From Allorhizobium sonneratiae (GTDB lineage: Bacteria > Pseudomonadota > Alphaproteobacteria > Rhizobiales > Rhizobiaceae): 64,000 nt of DNA. Below the pieces are notes generated by a model, which saw only the letters and a list, made by a program, of their open reading frames with translations, made no database searches and was not told where the DNA came from. The translations under genes were made by a program, and so were the position numbers. Where the stretch lies: assembly GCF_023700755.1 (NCBI RefSeq), contig NZ_JAMKOJ010000002.1:126329-190328 (forward strand), read 5' to 3'. Below are positions 26,897 through 35,401 of the stretch, one piece after another. Within the stretch, counting starts at the first letter, position 1; every line of letters starts with the position of its first letter.

Positions 26897-27730
26897 CTAC
26901 CGGAAACCCCCACTGTAAAACCAGTCAGAAGAGGCCAAGGCTCGGTACATAGCAGTTTGCCAAGAATTTCTTGATGCCTCGGCACAGCTTTCGAAACGTA
27001 ATAACAACTCCGACTGAACCTGCGCCGCCGTCCCTCGCTCCAAAATTTTACCTAGGGCGTAGCGCATATTTGCTATCTCCACGGCGGAATGAGAAGCATA
27101 CAGTGCACCCAAACCAAATGTTTTAAAGTGAAGCTGTACTCGCTCGACTTTGATCTGAGGCCAATTCGCGGGTCCGCGGACCTGAAAACGTAAAGCTGCT
27201 GGCGATGTCATTTGCACATCAGCAAAAAGCCAATCAGCGTCATCTACCTCATCAAAGTACGGATGTAGCGTTTGTTCTACCTCGCTCTGGGGCTGAGCAT
27301 CGAGCTTTGCTTTGTTACAGTCACCACAGGAAGGCAGCAGATTAGCAGGCGTCACAACTAAAGCAGGATGGAGAGACTGCGCCAAGTAATGATCAAGGGT
27401 TCCTACCGTCCGTTGGCCACACATCGGACAAATATCGTTTTCTGGGAGTTTTTTTATTAAGTCGTAAATGGGGCGCGTTGTTTTACTTTTAGCAAATGTA
27501 CCTTTGTACACTCTTTTCATTTCATCAACGGTCACCTGACCGACACAGTCACTTTTTGGAATGTCGAAAAAGGCGTATCGATCAGCCGAATTGAGGTAAA
27601 CCTCTTCAGCCGTTTCTACCGCGTCGGCTAAATCGCCGACACGCCTCTTCAAGTCGTTATCTCTGATACTTGAGGCGCAGAGGACCACGATATCGCGCGC
27701 AGAAAATTTAATTGGACTGAGTTTACGCAT
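26897..27730 (-). CDS. HNH endonuclease, Septu PtuB-like
   Basis: Nuclease partner of the ATPase encoded 5 bases upstream. The 277-residue product has a Cys4-type HNH core at about 101-141: CPMC, DHYL with the catalytic-type His114, ANLLPSC with Asn130, and CGDCNKAK. In Septu, PtuB-type HNH proteins act with a PtuA ATPase against phages; the gene order and core motif fit, but identity is inferred. It is the distal gene of a two-gene operon and its base composition is lower in GC than the host genes. Confidence 0.82.
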   Translation of the reverse strand: MRKLSPIKFSARDIVVLCASSIRDNDLKRRVGDLADAVETAEEVYLNSADRYAFFDIPKSDCVGQVTVDEMKRVYKGTFAKSKTTRPIYDLIKKLPENDICPMCGQRTVGTLDHYLAQSLHPALVVTPANLLPSCGDCNKAKLDAQPQSEVEQTLHPYFDEVDDADWLFADVQMTSPAALRFQVRGPANWPQIKVERVQLHFKTFGLGALYASHSAVEIANMRYALGKILERGTAAQVQSELLLRFESCAEASRNSWQTAMYRALASSDWFYSGGFR

Positions 27731-27735
27731 TCACA

Positions 27736-29358
27736 TCACGCCTCAGCATCCCGCTCGGCGACCAAGGCTCGGATCACACCGCGAGCTTCCGCTCCCACTT
27801 GTCCAGCGAAGAAATCAATTGCCGCATCGTAGTCCAGCCCTCTAAAGTTTACGGCTTCGTCAAGCATCCTATGAAAGCCAGACTTCGTGATCTCGAAGCC
27901 AAAGACCTCTCGTGTTAAGACGCCTACATTTTCACCGAAGGTTTCAACTACGGGTCGCTCTGCTATCGACACTGCGCCAGAGCGACGAAGTTTCCAAGCG
28001 CAGGAGCGAGGCACCTCCTGTAGAACGACAGGCGAATGGGTAGCAACGATTGCAACCCCATTCCTTTTTACTAACAAATCAGAAAGCGCCCGGATAAACG
28101 CAGATAGTAGAGGTGGATGAAGGTGGCCTTCTGGTTCATCGAGCAGTACCAAAGTCCGTTCATCTACAAGTTCGACAAGTTTAGTTACTGTTAATAGAAC
28201 AATTGCATGCCCTGAACTGAGGCGTCTAAAAAGGCGAAATGCCTCTTCTTGCCAGACATCATCCCCGAGTTCCAGAAGAGAAGATACGTTTGCCTCGGCG
28301 AAAAGATCGTCTCCTTCCAGCGTTTTTACAGCCGCTGCCCAACGGTCTGATCGTAAACCTCTTCGACATATAGAAAAACTTGACTTAAAATCATTGGCCA
28401 GATCATTAGGGGTCTTTCGAGTTAAATACTCCTCCCCGTCTTCATCAGTTTTCCACTGAAGTAGGCCGACTTGGGCAGACCGAATAGGGTCTGATGGTAA
28501 TGGCCGAAGCTGCACGTCGTCGAATGCGCTAAAGGAAACTATTACCAGTCCAGTGAACGACCACTCTTCGCCTTCGTTTGCGTCTTCAACAATTCTTCCA
28601 ATGGCATCATCATCATTTTCTGGTTCCCGCTTTAATAGCGCGAGACTGATACCCCGCATACATCTAGTCTTACCAACACCATTTCGCCCGATCAGCACGT
28701 GCACATTAGTCGGAGGACGAGATTCAGGGACCACTTCAAATCGTATTTTTGGTGGCTCCACTTCTTCTGATTGCGAAGGAAAAATATAGTTGAATTTAAA
28801 CTCGGTGAGTGTCGCGTCTCCGTTAGCTAATCGGTGTAGTCGACCGCGTACGCTGGAGACACTCGTACTTCGAAGAACCGATGTAGTCATAACTGGTTCA
28901 TCTCGGACGGATTCGAATATATTCAAATCATAAGCACAGTCTCTTAGACCAATCAATATACGTTGCCGCATTGTAGCACTGAGACCGCTTAGAGTTTCAT
29001 AATAATCTTCTTCTTGTCCCAAAGAAAAAAAACGATCGTCTAGAGCGTCAAACTTTTTCTCTAAATCAGGCGACCGGACTCCTGGTCCTAATTCAACACC
29101 AGCCCCTGATGGCTTTAGGCCTATTTGACCGATCTTCACAGAACCCAGATGATGTTGCTCTGCGTTTTCATCAAACACCCAAAGAGTGAACATTGTTTGG
29201 TACTTAAACCAGTCATCCCAGCGATCTACCACCAAGAAAGCTTGATTTTTGGCATCGGGAGGCACTTCATTCCAGTTTTGTATAACAGAAAAGAACATAT
29301 CTTGGTTGACTACCATATTGCGCACTATTTCGAAGCTATTCAAATAGTACCCTGACAC
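27736..29358 (-). CDS. AAA/ABC-type ATPase, Septu PtuA-like with long N-terminal region
   Basis: Predicted sensor/energy subunit of the Septu-like module. The 540-residue product has Walker A GRNGVGKT at 224-231, an ABC-signature-like LSSGHA at about 380-385, Walker B LVLLDEPEGHLHP at 403-415 and H-loop ATHSP at 439-443, the pattern of the OLD/RecF-like AAA proteins. Unlike typical PtuA, about 215 residues precede Walker A; I recognise no known domain there. The first codon is GTG at 29358 with no clear ribosome site, so the start may lie further in (for example ATG at 29316). Confidence 0.82.
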   Translation of the reverse strand: MSGYYLNSFEIVRNMVVNQDMFFSVIQNWNEVPPDAKNQAFLVVDRWDDWFKYQTMFTLWVFDENAEQHHLGSVKIGQIGLKPSGAGVELGPGVRSPDLEKKFDALDDRFFSLGQEEDYYETLSGLSATMRQRILIGLRDCAYDLNIFESVRDEPVMTTSVLRSTSVSSVRGRLHRLANGDATLTEFKFNYIFPSQSEEVEPPKIRFEVVPESRPPTNVHVLIGRNGVGKTRCMRGISLALLKREPENDDDAIGRIVEDANEGEEWSFTGLVIVSFSAFDDVQLRPLPSDPIRSAQVGLLQWKTDEDGEEYLTRKTPNDLANDFKSSFSICRRGLRSDRWAAAVKTLEGDDLFAEANVSSLLELGDDVWQEEAFRLFRRLSSGHAIVLLTVTKLVELVDERTLVLLDEPEGHLHPPLLSAFIRALSDLLVKRNGVAIVATHSPVVLQEVPRSCAWKLRRSGAVSIAERPVVETFGENVGVLTREVFGFEITKSGFHRMLDEAVNFRGLDYDAAIDFFAGQVGAEARGVIRALVAERDAEA

Positions 29359-29386
29359 GCGGACGTTGCAATCTTATTGTTGCGTT

Positions 29387-30616
29387 ATGCGAAAAAAACT
29401 CACACCCAAACTTCTCGACAATCTCCCTCCCGCTGAAGGCAAGCGGTATGAGGTCCGTGACGAATTGGTCACTGGCCTACATATCCGCGTATCGAACGCG
29501 GGCGGAAAGGTCTGGTATCTGGCAACCCGGGTTGATGGCGTATCGCGCCGCATCAAACTCGGAACCTATCCAGTTCTGTCGCTAAAGGATGCGCGTGAAC
29601 AAGCGCAAATGATCCTGCGCGACATTCAATTGGGCACGTTCCAGCAACGCGACATTGAGCCAGAACCGCCGGTTTTGACACTTGGCGATGTCATACCTCA
29701 GTTTATCACACGATACGCCCAGCGGCAGACCAAAGACTGGAAAGGAACCGAGAGCATTTTGATGCGTATGAACGGCCTTCACGTGATGCCGATCAATGCC
29801 ATCAAGCGTGGCGACGTGACGCGTGAACTTGAACGTCTGATAAGCGATATCGGTGCAAAGGGAGGCAAAGGCACGCGGGCGAACCGTGGGCTGGCTGCGA
29901 TCAAGAAACTCTATTCTTGGTGCGTCGATCAGGGCATTGTCGAAAACTCGCCTGTAGTCGGTCTGAAGCCGCCTATCAAGGAGGAGTCGCGTGACCGTGT
30001 TCTGACCGATGACGAAATTATCGCCTATTGGAAGGGATGCGAGGCCGAAGGTTATCCCTTCGAGCAATTCGGTAAGCTGCTGTTGCTGACCGGACAACGC
30101 CGTGATGAGATCGCCTCCATGCGATGGTCGGAAATAGATATGCATCGTGGAACGTTGACGCTCAAAGCCGAGCGCACGAAAAACGGCTCTGCACATATCG
30201 TGCCGCTGTCTCGTCAGGCACTCGACATTCTGCGGTCTATCCCGCGTTTTCTTAATTCGGAATATGTCTTTACCTCAACCGGCAAAACACCGATTTCCGG
30301 CTTCGGTCGTTTCAAGGATCGTCTCGACACGTTCGTTGGGATGGATGCCGAGAATTGGCGGTTTCATGATGTCCGCCGTACTGTCGCAACCAATATGGCG
30401 ATCCTGAAGGTGCAACCGCACATCATCGAAGCTGTGCTGAACCACAAATCCGGGATAGTCTCCGGTGTGGCTTCCATCTACAATCGCCACGCGTATTTAG
30501 ACGAAAAACACGAGGCATTGCAGATATGGGGCGATTATGTCGAAAAACTTACCGCGCCCAAGGCCCCGCCTATTCGCCATGTATCGACAGGTGCCGAGAC
30601 CGTCGCCTACTCGTGA
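29387..30616 (+). CDS. Tyrosine recombinase (P4-type integrase)
   Basis: Integrates and excises the element at the tRNA-Phe gene. The product of about 409 residues has an N-terminal DUF4102-like arm-binding region (LTPKLLDNLPPAEGKRYEVR), a core-binding domain (about 98-190) and the catalytic domain with Arg238 (TGQRRDEI), His327-x-x-Arg330 (FHDVRRT), His353 (LNHKSG) and Tyr365 (YNRH). The start is the ATG at 29387; an in-frame TTG at 29366 is less likely. It diverges from the ATPase gene with only 28 bases between starts. Confidence 0.95.
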   Translation: MRKKLTPKLLDNLPPAEGKRYEVRDELVTGLHIRVSNAGGKVWYLATRVDGVSRRIKLGTYPVLSLKDAREQAQMILRDIQLGTFQQRDIEPEPPVLTLGDVIPQFITRYAQRQTKDWKGTESILMRMNGLHVMPINAIKRGDVTRELERLISDIGAKGGKGTRANRGLAAIKKLYSWCVDQGIVENSPVVGLKPPIKEESRDRVLTDDEIIAYWKGCEAEGYPFEQFGKLLLLTGQRRDEIASMRWSEIDMHRGTLTLKAERTKNGSAHIVPLSRQALDILRSIPRFLNSEYVFTSTGKTPISGFGRFKDRLDTFVGMDAENWRFHDVRRTVATNMAILKVQPHIIEAVLNHKSGIVSGVASIYNRHAYLDEKHEALQIWGDYVEKLTAPKAPPIRHVSTGAETVAYS

Positions 30617-30731
30617 GGGGTAAGGAAGCTGTATTATCGATTAGCGCCCAATAAGATGCACGTACGCATGGGGACAGAAAGTTTCCGACTTTCCCCTATG
30701 TATATCCGCTGGAAACTTGGAAAGTTTTTCA

Positions 30732-31337
30732 ATGCCTCCGAAATCCCTTCAGTCACGATTGCCGCGAGACGAACAAAAACAACGCTCGCGTGACCGTATG
30801 ATCGACCTTTTGTTGTTGGGGATAATTATTGCGAACCCGATTGAGAAGGGAAAAACCAAAGACGTAACGCGACTCGCCCGAGCAAGAGCTGCACTATTTG
30901 GCGACGAAAACAAGCAAGGACAGAAATCCACACACAATCCTGTTCTTCTCTTTCCTATCATTGCCGAGGCGCTGAAAGCTGACCGAGACCAGATGATGCG
31001 TTTTCTTAAGAGTGTGCAAAAACAAGAGATACAAGTTGAGTGGGACGCAAAGCTGGCTGAAGCCGAACCATCATTCCGCGGTCTTGCCAAGAAATACGCC
31101 CCTGACTTTGCAAAGGCCATGACGTCGATGACAAGCACAGAAGATTGGTTGCGCAGAGCAATCGACGATATCCCGGTGACAGAGCAGGACATGGCTGATC
31201 TTGAAGGGCTGTTCCATGGCGACTCCCCGAAAGCCGAGCGCCTAAAGCGCATATTCGATGATTTGAACGGTCTCGGTATCGCCTGCGAAAATCCGATTGG
31301 GACCAAAACCACGGATATAACGCCCGAGCGGGGCTGA
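30732..31337 (+). CDS. Element protein of unknown function
   Basis: The 201-residue product is helical and basic at the N-terminus (SRLPRDEQKQRSRDRMIDLL), with no membrane span or motif that I recognise. The start is the ATG at 30732 with GGAAAG 7 bases upstream. It lies between the integrase and the AlpA-type regulator, a position often held by excision or copy-control genes, but this is only context. Confidence 0.65.
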   Translation: MPPKSLQSRLPRDEQKQRSRDRMIDLLLLGIIIANPIEKGKTKDVTRLARARAALFGDENKQGQKSTHNPVLLFPIIAEALKADRDQMMRFLKSVQKQEIQVEWDAKLAEAEPSFRGLAKKYAPDFAKAMTSMTSTEDWLRRAIDDIPVTEQDMADLEGLFHGDSPKAERLKRIFDDLNGLGIACENPIGTKTTDITPERG

Positions 31338-31382
31338 ATTTTATCGGATAAATAGATGGCCTCTTAAGAATGGAGGTCTGAA

Positions 31383-31631
31383 ATGAATGAACATACAACG
31401 GCACGCAAAAGCGTGTCACACCATGCCAAGGTTTTGCTCTCACGGGACGATTTGAAAGCCCTTGGCATCACCGTCAGCAATTCCAGCTTATTGCGCTGGG
31501 AGCTTGCTGGTCGTTTTCCTCGCCGTATCCGTATGGCAGGCACTACGGTTGCGTGGCTGAAAGCCGAAGTCGATGATTGGCTCGAAGCCCGTGCCGAAGA
31601 ACGCAAGCGGCACGTCTATGCCGATTTCTGA
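31383..31631 (+). CDS. AlpA-family/excisionase-like DNA-binding protein
   Basis: The 82-residue product has a MerR-like winged helix: LLSRDDLKALGITVSNSSLL, then WELAGRFPRRIRMAGTTVAW and LKAEVDDWLEAR. Proteins of this type activate integrase genes or act as excisionases in P4-like elements. A ribosome site GGAGG lies 10 bases before the ATG. It is followed by the primase-like gene. Confidence 0.85.
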   Translation: MNEHTTARKSVSHHAKVLLSRDDLKALGITVSNSSLLRWELAGRFPRRIRMAGTTVAWLKAEVDDWLEARAEERKRHVYADF

Positions 31632-31741
31632 TCACCGGGCATAGCGCCCGCATCCTCCTGAAAATTCATTGGCAACAGCACGCTCGTCTCGGTGTGAGCG
31701 GATATCTGCGTGCATTGCTGGGCACTCCCAAGGTCAAGAAC

Positions 31742-32701
31742 ATGGCAATCTATAAAACCCGGAAATATTCCCAAAGCGGGGCGAACGTATTTCGCAATCT
31801 CGAAAACGATGAAGATGTCATTCGCAGCCAGCGTCTTTTTTTACGGGATGTCTGGAGTGATTTTACCTATGGCAGCTATACGTTCCTCGGCTTCAAGAAG
31901 GTGACCACAGGAAAATGGACCGACCATGCTATTGGGCATTCGGATCTTCTATCGGATGTTCCCAATCTGCTGCATCATCATCCTCGCAGGGATTATGATC
32001 AATATTTCTGCCCAAACCCATTTTCCGAACCTCGTCGTAAGCAGCAATATGCGCTCCCGACGCCGTTCGGCTGGTGCGATATGGATGAAAGCGACCCTCA
32101 CGCCTACGCCCCTCGCCCGAGCTTGGTCTGGAAAACCTCGCCCCGGCGCTATCAGGCGCTTTGGCAGTGGGACAAGATATACAGAGCCAACGAGGCTGAG
32201 CAGTTCTCCAAGTCGCTTGCCTATCGGCACGGCGGCGACAAAAACGGCTGGTCTGCGACCAAGATGCTCCGCATTCCCGGCTCGGTGAACCACAAGCCTC
32301 AGTATGACGAACCGTTCGTCAAAATCACCATATGCGACTGGTGTGCAATTGCTTCGCGACCACAAACATTGGAAGGCATTCGGTATTCGGTGCCTACGGC
32401 GTTGCCCGCTATCGATGTCGATCCCACCACTCATGACCGTAATGCGGTGTTGAAGCGTTATTTCAAATCACTGCATCCGAAAGTGCGCACCCTCATTCGC
32501 AGCAAAAAAGCCTATGAGCCTGATCGGTCCGCGCAGGTTTACCACATGATCGTGGGGCTGCATGAGGCCGGGGCGACATCAGATGAAATCGGCTCGGTGC
32601 TTTGGCAGAACCCATACTTCATCGACAAATACGGGCGGGACGCCAATAGGCTCAATGATGAGATTTTCCGTGTCATCGGCAAAATGGAGGGCAGGAAATG
32701 A
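31742..32701 (+). CDS. Plasmid/phage primase-like protein (RepB-like)
   Basis: Probably primes replication of the excised element. The 319-residue product has a first half that fits the archaeo-eukaryotic-type primase fold of plasmid RepB-like proteins (segment with WKTSPRRYQALWQWDK and RIPGSVNHKPQYD, the latter a common signature) and a helical C-terminal part (DRSAQVYHMIVGLHEAGATS). The start is the ATG at 31742; the open frame extends back to 31577 inside the AlpA gene without support. Overlap ATGA with the next gene shows coupling. Confidence 0.75.
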   Translation: MAIYKTRKYSQSGANVFRNLENDEDVIRSQRLFLRDVWSDFTYGSYTFLGFKKVTTGKWTDHAIGHSDLLSDVPNLLHHHPRRDYDQYFCPNPFSEPRRKQQYALPTPFGWCDMDESDPHAYAPRPSLVWKTSPRRYQALWQWDKIYRANEAEQFSKSLAYRHGGDKNGWSATKMLRIPGSVNHKPQYDEPFVKITICDWCAIASRPQTLEGIRYSVPTALPAIDVDPTTHDRNAVLKRYFKSLHPKVRTLIRSKKAYEPDRSAQVYHMIVGLHEAGATSDEIGSVLWQNPYFIDKYGRDANRLNDEIFRVIGKMEGRK

Positions 32702-33684
32702 TCAAGAAAAAGAAAGAAGCGTTTGTTGACCTGTCATCCGTCGAGGCGAGAGAGGTGTCGTGGCTGATGCCACCGATTATTCCTTACGGCATGATAACCG
32801 TGATGGAGGGCGATCCGGGCATCGGGAAGTCCTTCCTCGCCATGCACATCGCCGCGCAAATATCGATTGGTGGCAGCCTTCCCGGTGTACCCAAAGTCAA
32901 GAAAGGTCGCGTTCTCTATATCAGCGCTGAGGATGATCCTGCCTATACCATTCGTCCGCGAATTGATGCAATGGGTGGCGATCCGAGGCGCATTCGTATT
33001 CAGGGGGATTACACCGCACTGGACGAAGCTGGATTAACAGCTTTGTTTGCCGAGGTCAGACGTAAGCCACCAGCGCTCATCATCATTGACCCACTATTCG
33101 CCTATGTCGGTAGCGATAAGGACATGTATCGCCCCAATGTCATCCGAGCGCTGCTATCGGAATTGAAGGAAATCGCCGAGGAAAGCGGTACGGCTATCCT
33201 GCTTGTACGCCATCTTACCAAAACGAAACGGGATAAGGCGATTTATCAGGGCATGGGATCGATGGACGTCATCGGCGCGGCGCGCTCTGCTTTTCTTGTA
33301 ACGGTTCATCCCGATTATCCTGACCAACGGCTTATGCTGCATGTCAAACATAATATCGCCGAGCGTGGCCAGAGTTGGGCTTACGAGTTGAAGAAAGAAA
33401 ACGAGGACGCAATGCCAGTTTTGAACTGGATCGGTCCCAGCCACATCACTGTTGATGATTTGATGGTGGGAGAGGAAGGAGGTCGCAAATCGGCAATGGA
33501 TGAAGCCAAGGACTTTTTGAAGGCAGAACTCAAAGATCGATCTCAATCAGCAACAGAGCTTCTGAAAAAGGCAGAAGGCCGCCAAATATCAAAACGTACG
33601 TTGGACAGGGCACGAGAGGAAATCGGTGTCATAGCGAGGAAAAGAGGGAAGGAGTGGGTGTGGTCTTTGCCTGACGGCACGTAA
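32698..33684 (+). CDS. RecA-fold helicase/ATPase (RepA-like)
   Basis: Likely replicative helicase or loader of the element. The 328-residue product has Walker A GDPGIGKS at 38-45, a strand LYISAEDDP, Walker B ALIIIDPLFAYVG and the LLVRHLTKTK segment, all as in plasmid RepA/RegA-like hexameric helicases. A C-terminal helical part (about 255-328) with RTLDRAREEIGVIARKRG looks like a winged-helix DNA-binding tail. It follows the primase-like gene with a 4-base overlap. Confidence 0.88.
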   Translation: MIKKKKEAFVDLSSVEAREVSWLMPPIIPYGMITVMEGDPGIGKSFLAMHIAAQISIGGSLPGVPKVKKGRVLYISAEDDPAYTIRPRIDAMGGDPRRIRIQGDYTALDEAGLTALFAEVRRKPPALIIIDPLFAYVGSDKDMYRPNVIRALLSELKEIAEESGTAILLVRHLTKTKRDKAIYQGMGSMDVIGAARSAFLVTVHPDYPDQRLMLHVKHNIAERGQSWAYELKKENEDAMPVLNWIGPSHITVDDLMVGEEGGRKSAMDEAKDFLKAELKDRSQSATELLKKAEGRQISKRTLDRAREEIGVIARKRGKEWVWSLPDGT

Positions 33685-34297
33685 CCACAGGTGTCCAGCT
33701 AATGAAGAATGCCAAGGATGCCAATTTTTCTGGTGTTCATCATGGCATTCTTCATTCACCAACATTGCCAAGAAAATGCTGGCAACCTTGGCATTCTTGG
33801 CAGCCTTCATTTCGGCCAGTCCTGCGATTGATCAAGACGCGGCTACGGGTCTCAAACCTTGGCAGTCGATATGCCTCCTGATCCGCGACAAGCGATGTCA
33901 TAAATAAAAAACGACCTCCCCCATACCTGTGGCTGCATAGCGAAGGCCGTGTTTCGATATCGCCATACTGATTGAGATGTTTCGGCACCCAGCGGACCGA
34001 CACTGGGATGTTTTATCAATCTGTCGGCCCGCCGGACCAGGCGACTTTACCAATGAATACAAGGGTGACGGCTTGATGGGACAGGACCAGCACGTCTCCT
34101 GGGTGTCAATTGGGCGAAATGCTGTCGCGGAAATCGCTGATTTTGACCTCTGAGGGCCGTTGATCGTTGAGGCATGTCGAACACTGAGTAATGTACCAAC
34201 AGCGCGTACTGGCTCGCCAGTGAGCGACACGGCGATGTTTCCGGCACTGACGTATAACGCGGCCGCGTGCGCATAGTCCGCACGGTCTTCCGGTCAG
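33685..34297. other. Gap after the helicase gene: iteron-like cluster, no clear gene
   Basis: The first 120 bases hold repeated TGCCA/TGGCA units (see 33701-33804). The rest (33850-34297) has only short overlapping reading frames on the minus strand, none with a clear ribosome site or a family I know. It could hold a decayed gene. Confidence 0.5.
33701..33804. repeat. Iteron-like TGCCA cluster and inverted repeat, candidate replication origin
   Basis: Seven TGCCA or TGGCA units lie at 33710, 33719, 33743, 33766, 33780, 33789 and 33798, several within TGCCAAG contexts. In addition 33701-33714 (AATGAAGAATGCCA) is the exact complement of 33743-33756. The cluster starts 17 bases after the helicase stop, a usual place for an origin in such elements. 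Confidence 0.5.
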
Positions 34298-34576
34298 TTA
34301 AAGACGGCTGCGACGTTCAAGCTCTTTGCGCACTCGCCGCCATTTGCCTTGTTCGAAGTTTTGTGAGTAGCGCCAAGCGCGATCCTCTTCGATGAATGCC
34401 ATTTCTTCGGCACGATCCCCGTGATTGTCGATCAGTTCATCGGCCAGACTCTCGATTTCGGTACGCCGGATGAGCAGCGGGCGAATGCGGCCTTGCCATT
34501 CGACGGACAAGAACGCGCCAGCGGCAAAAGCGGCGATGCCGATAAACGGCGCATAGCTTGACGTCAGAAGTTCCAT
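34298..34576 (-). CDS. Small membrane-anchored protein, unknown function
   Basis: The 92-residue product has an N-terminal membrane span (about 8-26, YAPFIGIAAFAAGAFLSVEW) and a charged helical C-terminal part rich in Arg and Glu. It is divergent from the XRE-type regulator at 34679 and probably controlled by the palindrome between them. Function unknown. Confidence 0.65.
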   Translation of the reverse strand: MELLTSSYAPFIGIAAFAAGAFLSVEWQGRIRPLLIRRTEIESLADELIDNHGDRAEEMAFIEEDRAWRYSQNFEQGKWRRVRKELERRSRL

Positions 34577-34607
34577 TGCTGCACTCCATCAAGAATATGC
34601 AGCACAC

Positions 34608-34644
34608 TATCCCAAAATGGGATAATTCTAAATCGGGATTATTC
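34608..34644. promoter_or_regulatory. Operator region between the small membrane gene and the XRE regulator
   Basis: TATCCCA-AAA-TGGGATA at 34608-34624 is a perfect dyad. Its right half GGGATAATTC (34619-34628) recurs as GGGATTATTC at 34635-34644. This arrangement is expected for a dimeric XRE repressor acting on both divergent genes. Confidence 0.6.
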
Positions 34645-34678
34645 CACTTGCTCCGGAATTTATTGGACGTCGGAGCGC

Positions 34679-34921
34679 GTGACCAAATCCACCCACACAC
34701 CTGAGTACCAGCGTCTCGTCGAACTCCTTATAGAGACACGGCGCGCTGCTCAATTGACCCAGCAGCAGGTGGCCGACCGGCTCGGCAAACCACAGTCCTA
34801 TGTGGCCAAGGTCGAAGGCGCGGAACGGCGGATAGACGTGCTGGAGTTTGCGGCGCTGGCGGAGGCTATGGGCAACAGTCCGACGGCGCTACTCGACAGG
34901 CTCCTGTCCGAACTCGGATGA
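34679..34921 (+). CDS. XRE-family transcriptional regulator
   Basis: The 80-residue product is one Cro/CI-type helix-turn-helix: LIETRRAAQLTQQQVADRLG then KPQSYVAKVEGAERRIDVLE. The start codon is GTG at 34679 with GGAG only 3 bases upstream, which would make for weak expression. It probably represses its own promoter and the divergent membrane gene. Confidence 0.85.
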   Translation: MTKSTHTPEYQRLVELLIETRRAAQLTQQQVADRLGKPQSYVAKVEGAERRIDVLEFAALAEAMGNSPTALLDRLLSELG

Positions 34922-35003
34922 TCCGAACGGCGCGGGATTTTCCCTGACAGCCGCTCAGACCTTGTCTTAATGAAAAGATCGTCTTGAACCGAAGGAGACG
35001 ATC

Positions 35004-35246
35004 ATGACCGACAAGGCCCCCGAAATCATCACCCTCAAGGCGCTGTGCGCTGAATTGAAGATCGACCCGAAGGAGGCACGAGAACGCCTGCGTGATGCTG
35101 TTCGCGACCCGAAGAAGTACCCGGAGCTGGCGAAGTCGCACAAGCCGCGTTCGCCTTGGCAGTGGGTGAAAGAATCGTCAGGCGAGAAGGAGGCGAAGCT
35201 TGTGCTCAAAACCACCGAGGTTTCAGACAGAAATCTAAAAAGCTAG
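35004..35246 (+). CDS. Small conserved protein, unknown function
   Basis: The 80-residue product begins with a short helical, possibly DNA-binding segment (ITLKALCAELKIDPKEARER) and has SPWQWVKESSGEKEAK near its end. A strong ribosome site AAGGAG lies 7 bases before the ATG. I cannot name it; the N-terminal pattern resembles winged-helix proteins of rhizobial plasmids and islands. Confidence 0.65.
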   Translation: MTDKAPEIITLKALCAELKIDPKEARERLRDAVRDPKKYPELAKSHKPRSPWQWVKESSGEKEAKLVLKTTEVSDRNLKS

Positions 35247-35401
35247 CTGGATAGCCCGAAGATGTGTTTGGTGCTCGAGTAGGCCAGCTAACTCGAGTTC
35301 GAGCCAGCGGTGAACGCAAGTGCCGACGATTTTCTTGTTGTGCTACGTTGTATTTCATTTCGGATTGTGTCAACTCGCAGTCCGCTCAAAGAGTGTGGGG
35401 T

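Noticed and set aside
26897-29358. A retron of the Ec78 type, which also carries PtuA/PtuB-like proteins
   Set aside because: No reverse transcriptase or structured msr-msd-like gene is found next to the pair.
33752-34283. Overlapping minus-strand frames of 73-110 codons after the helicase gene
   Set aside because: Three frames compete for the same DNA, none has a clear start or motif; a decayed gene is possible but cannot be supported.
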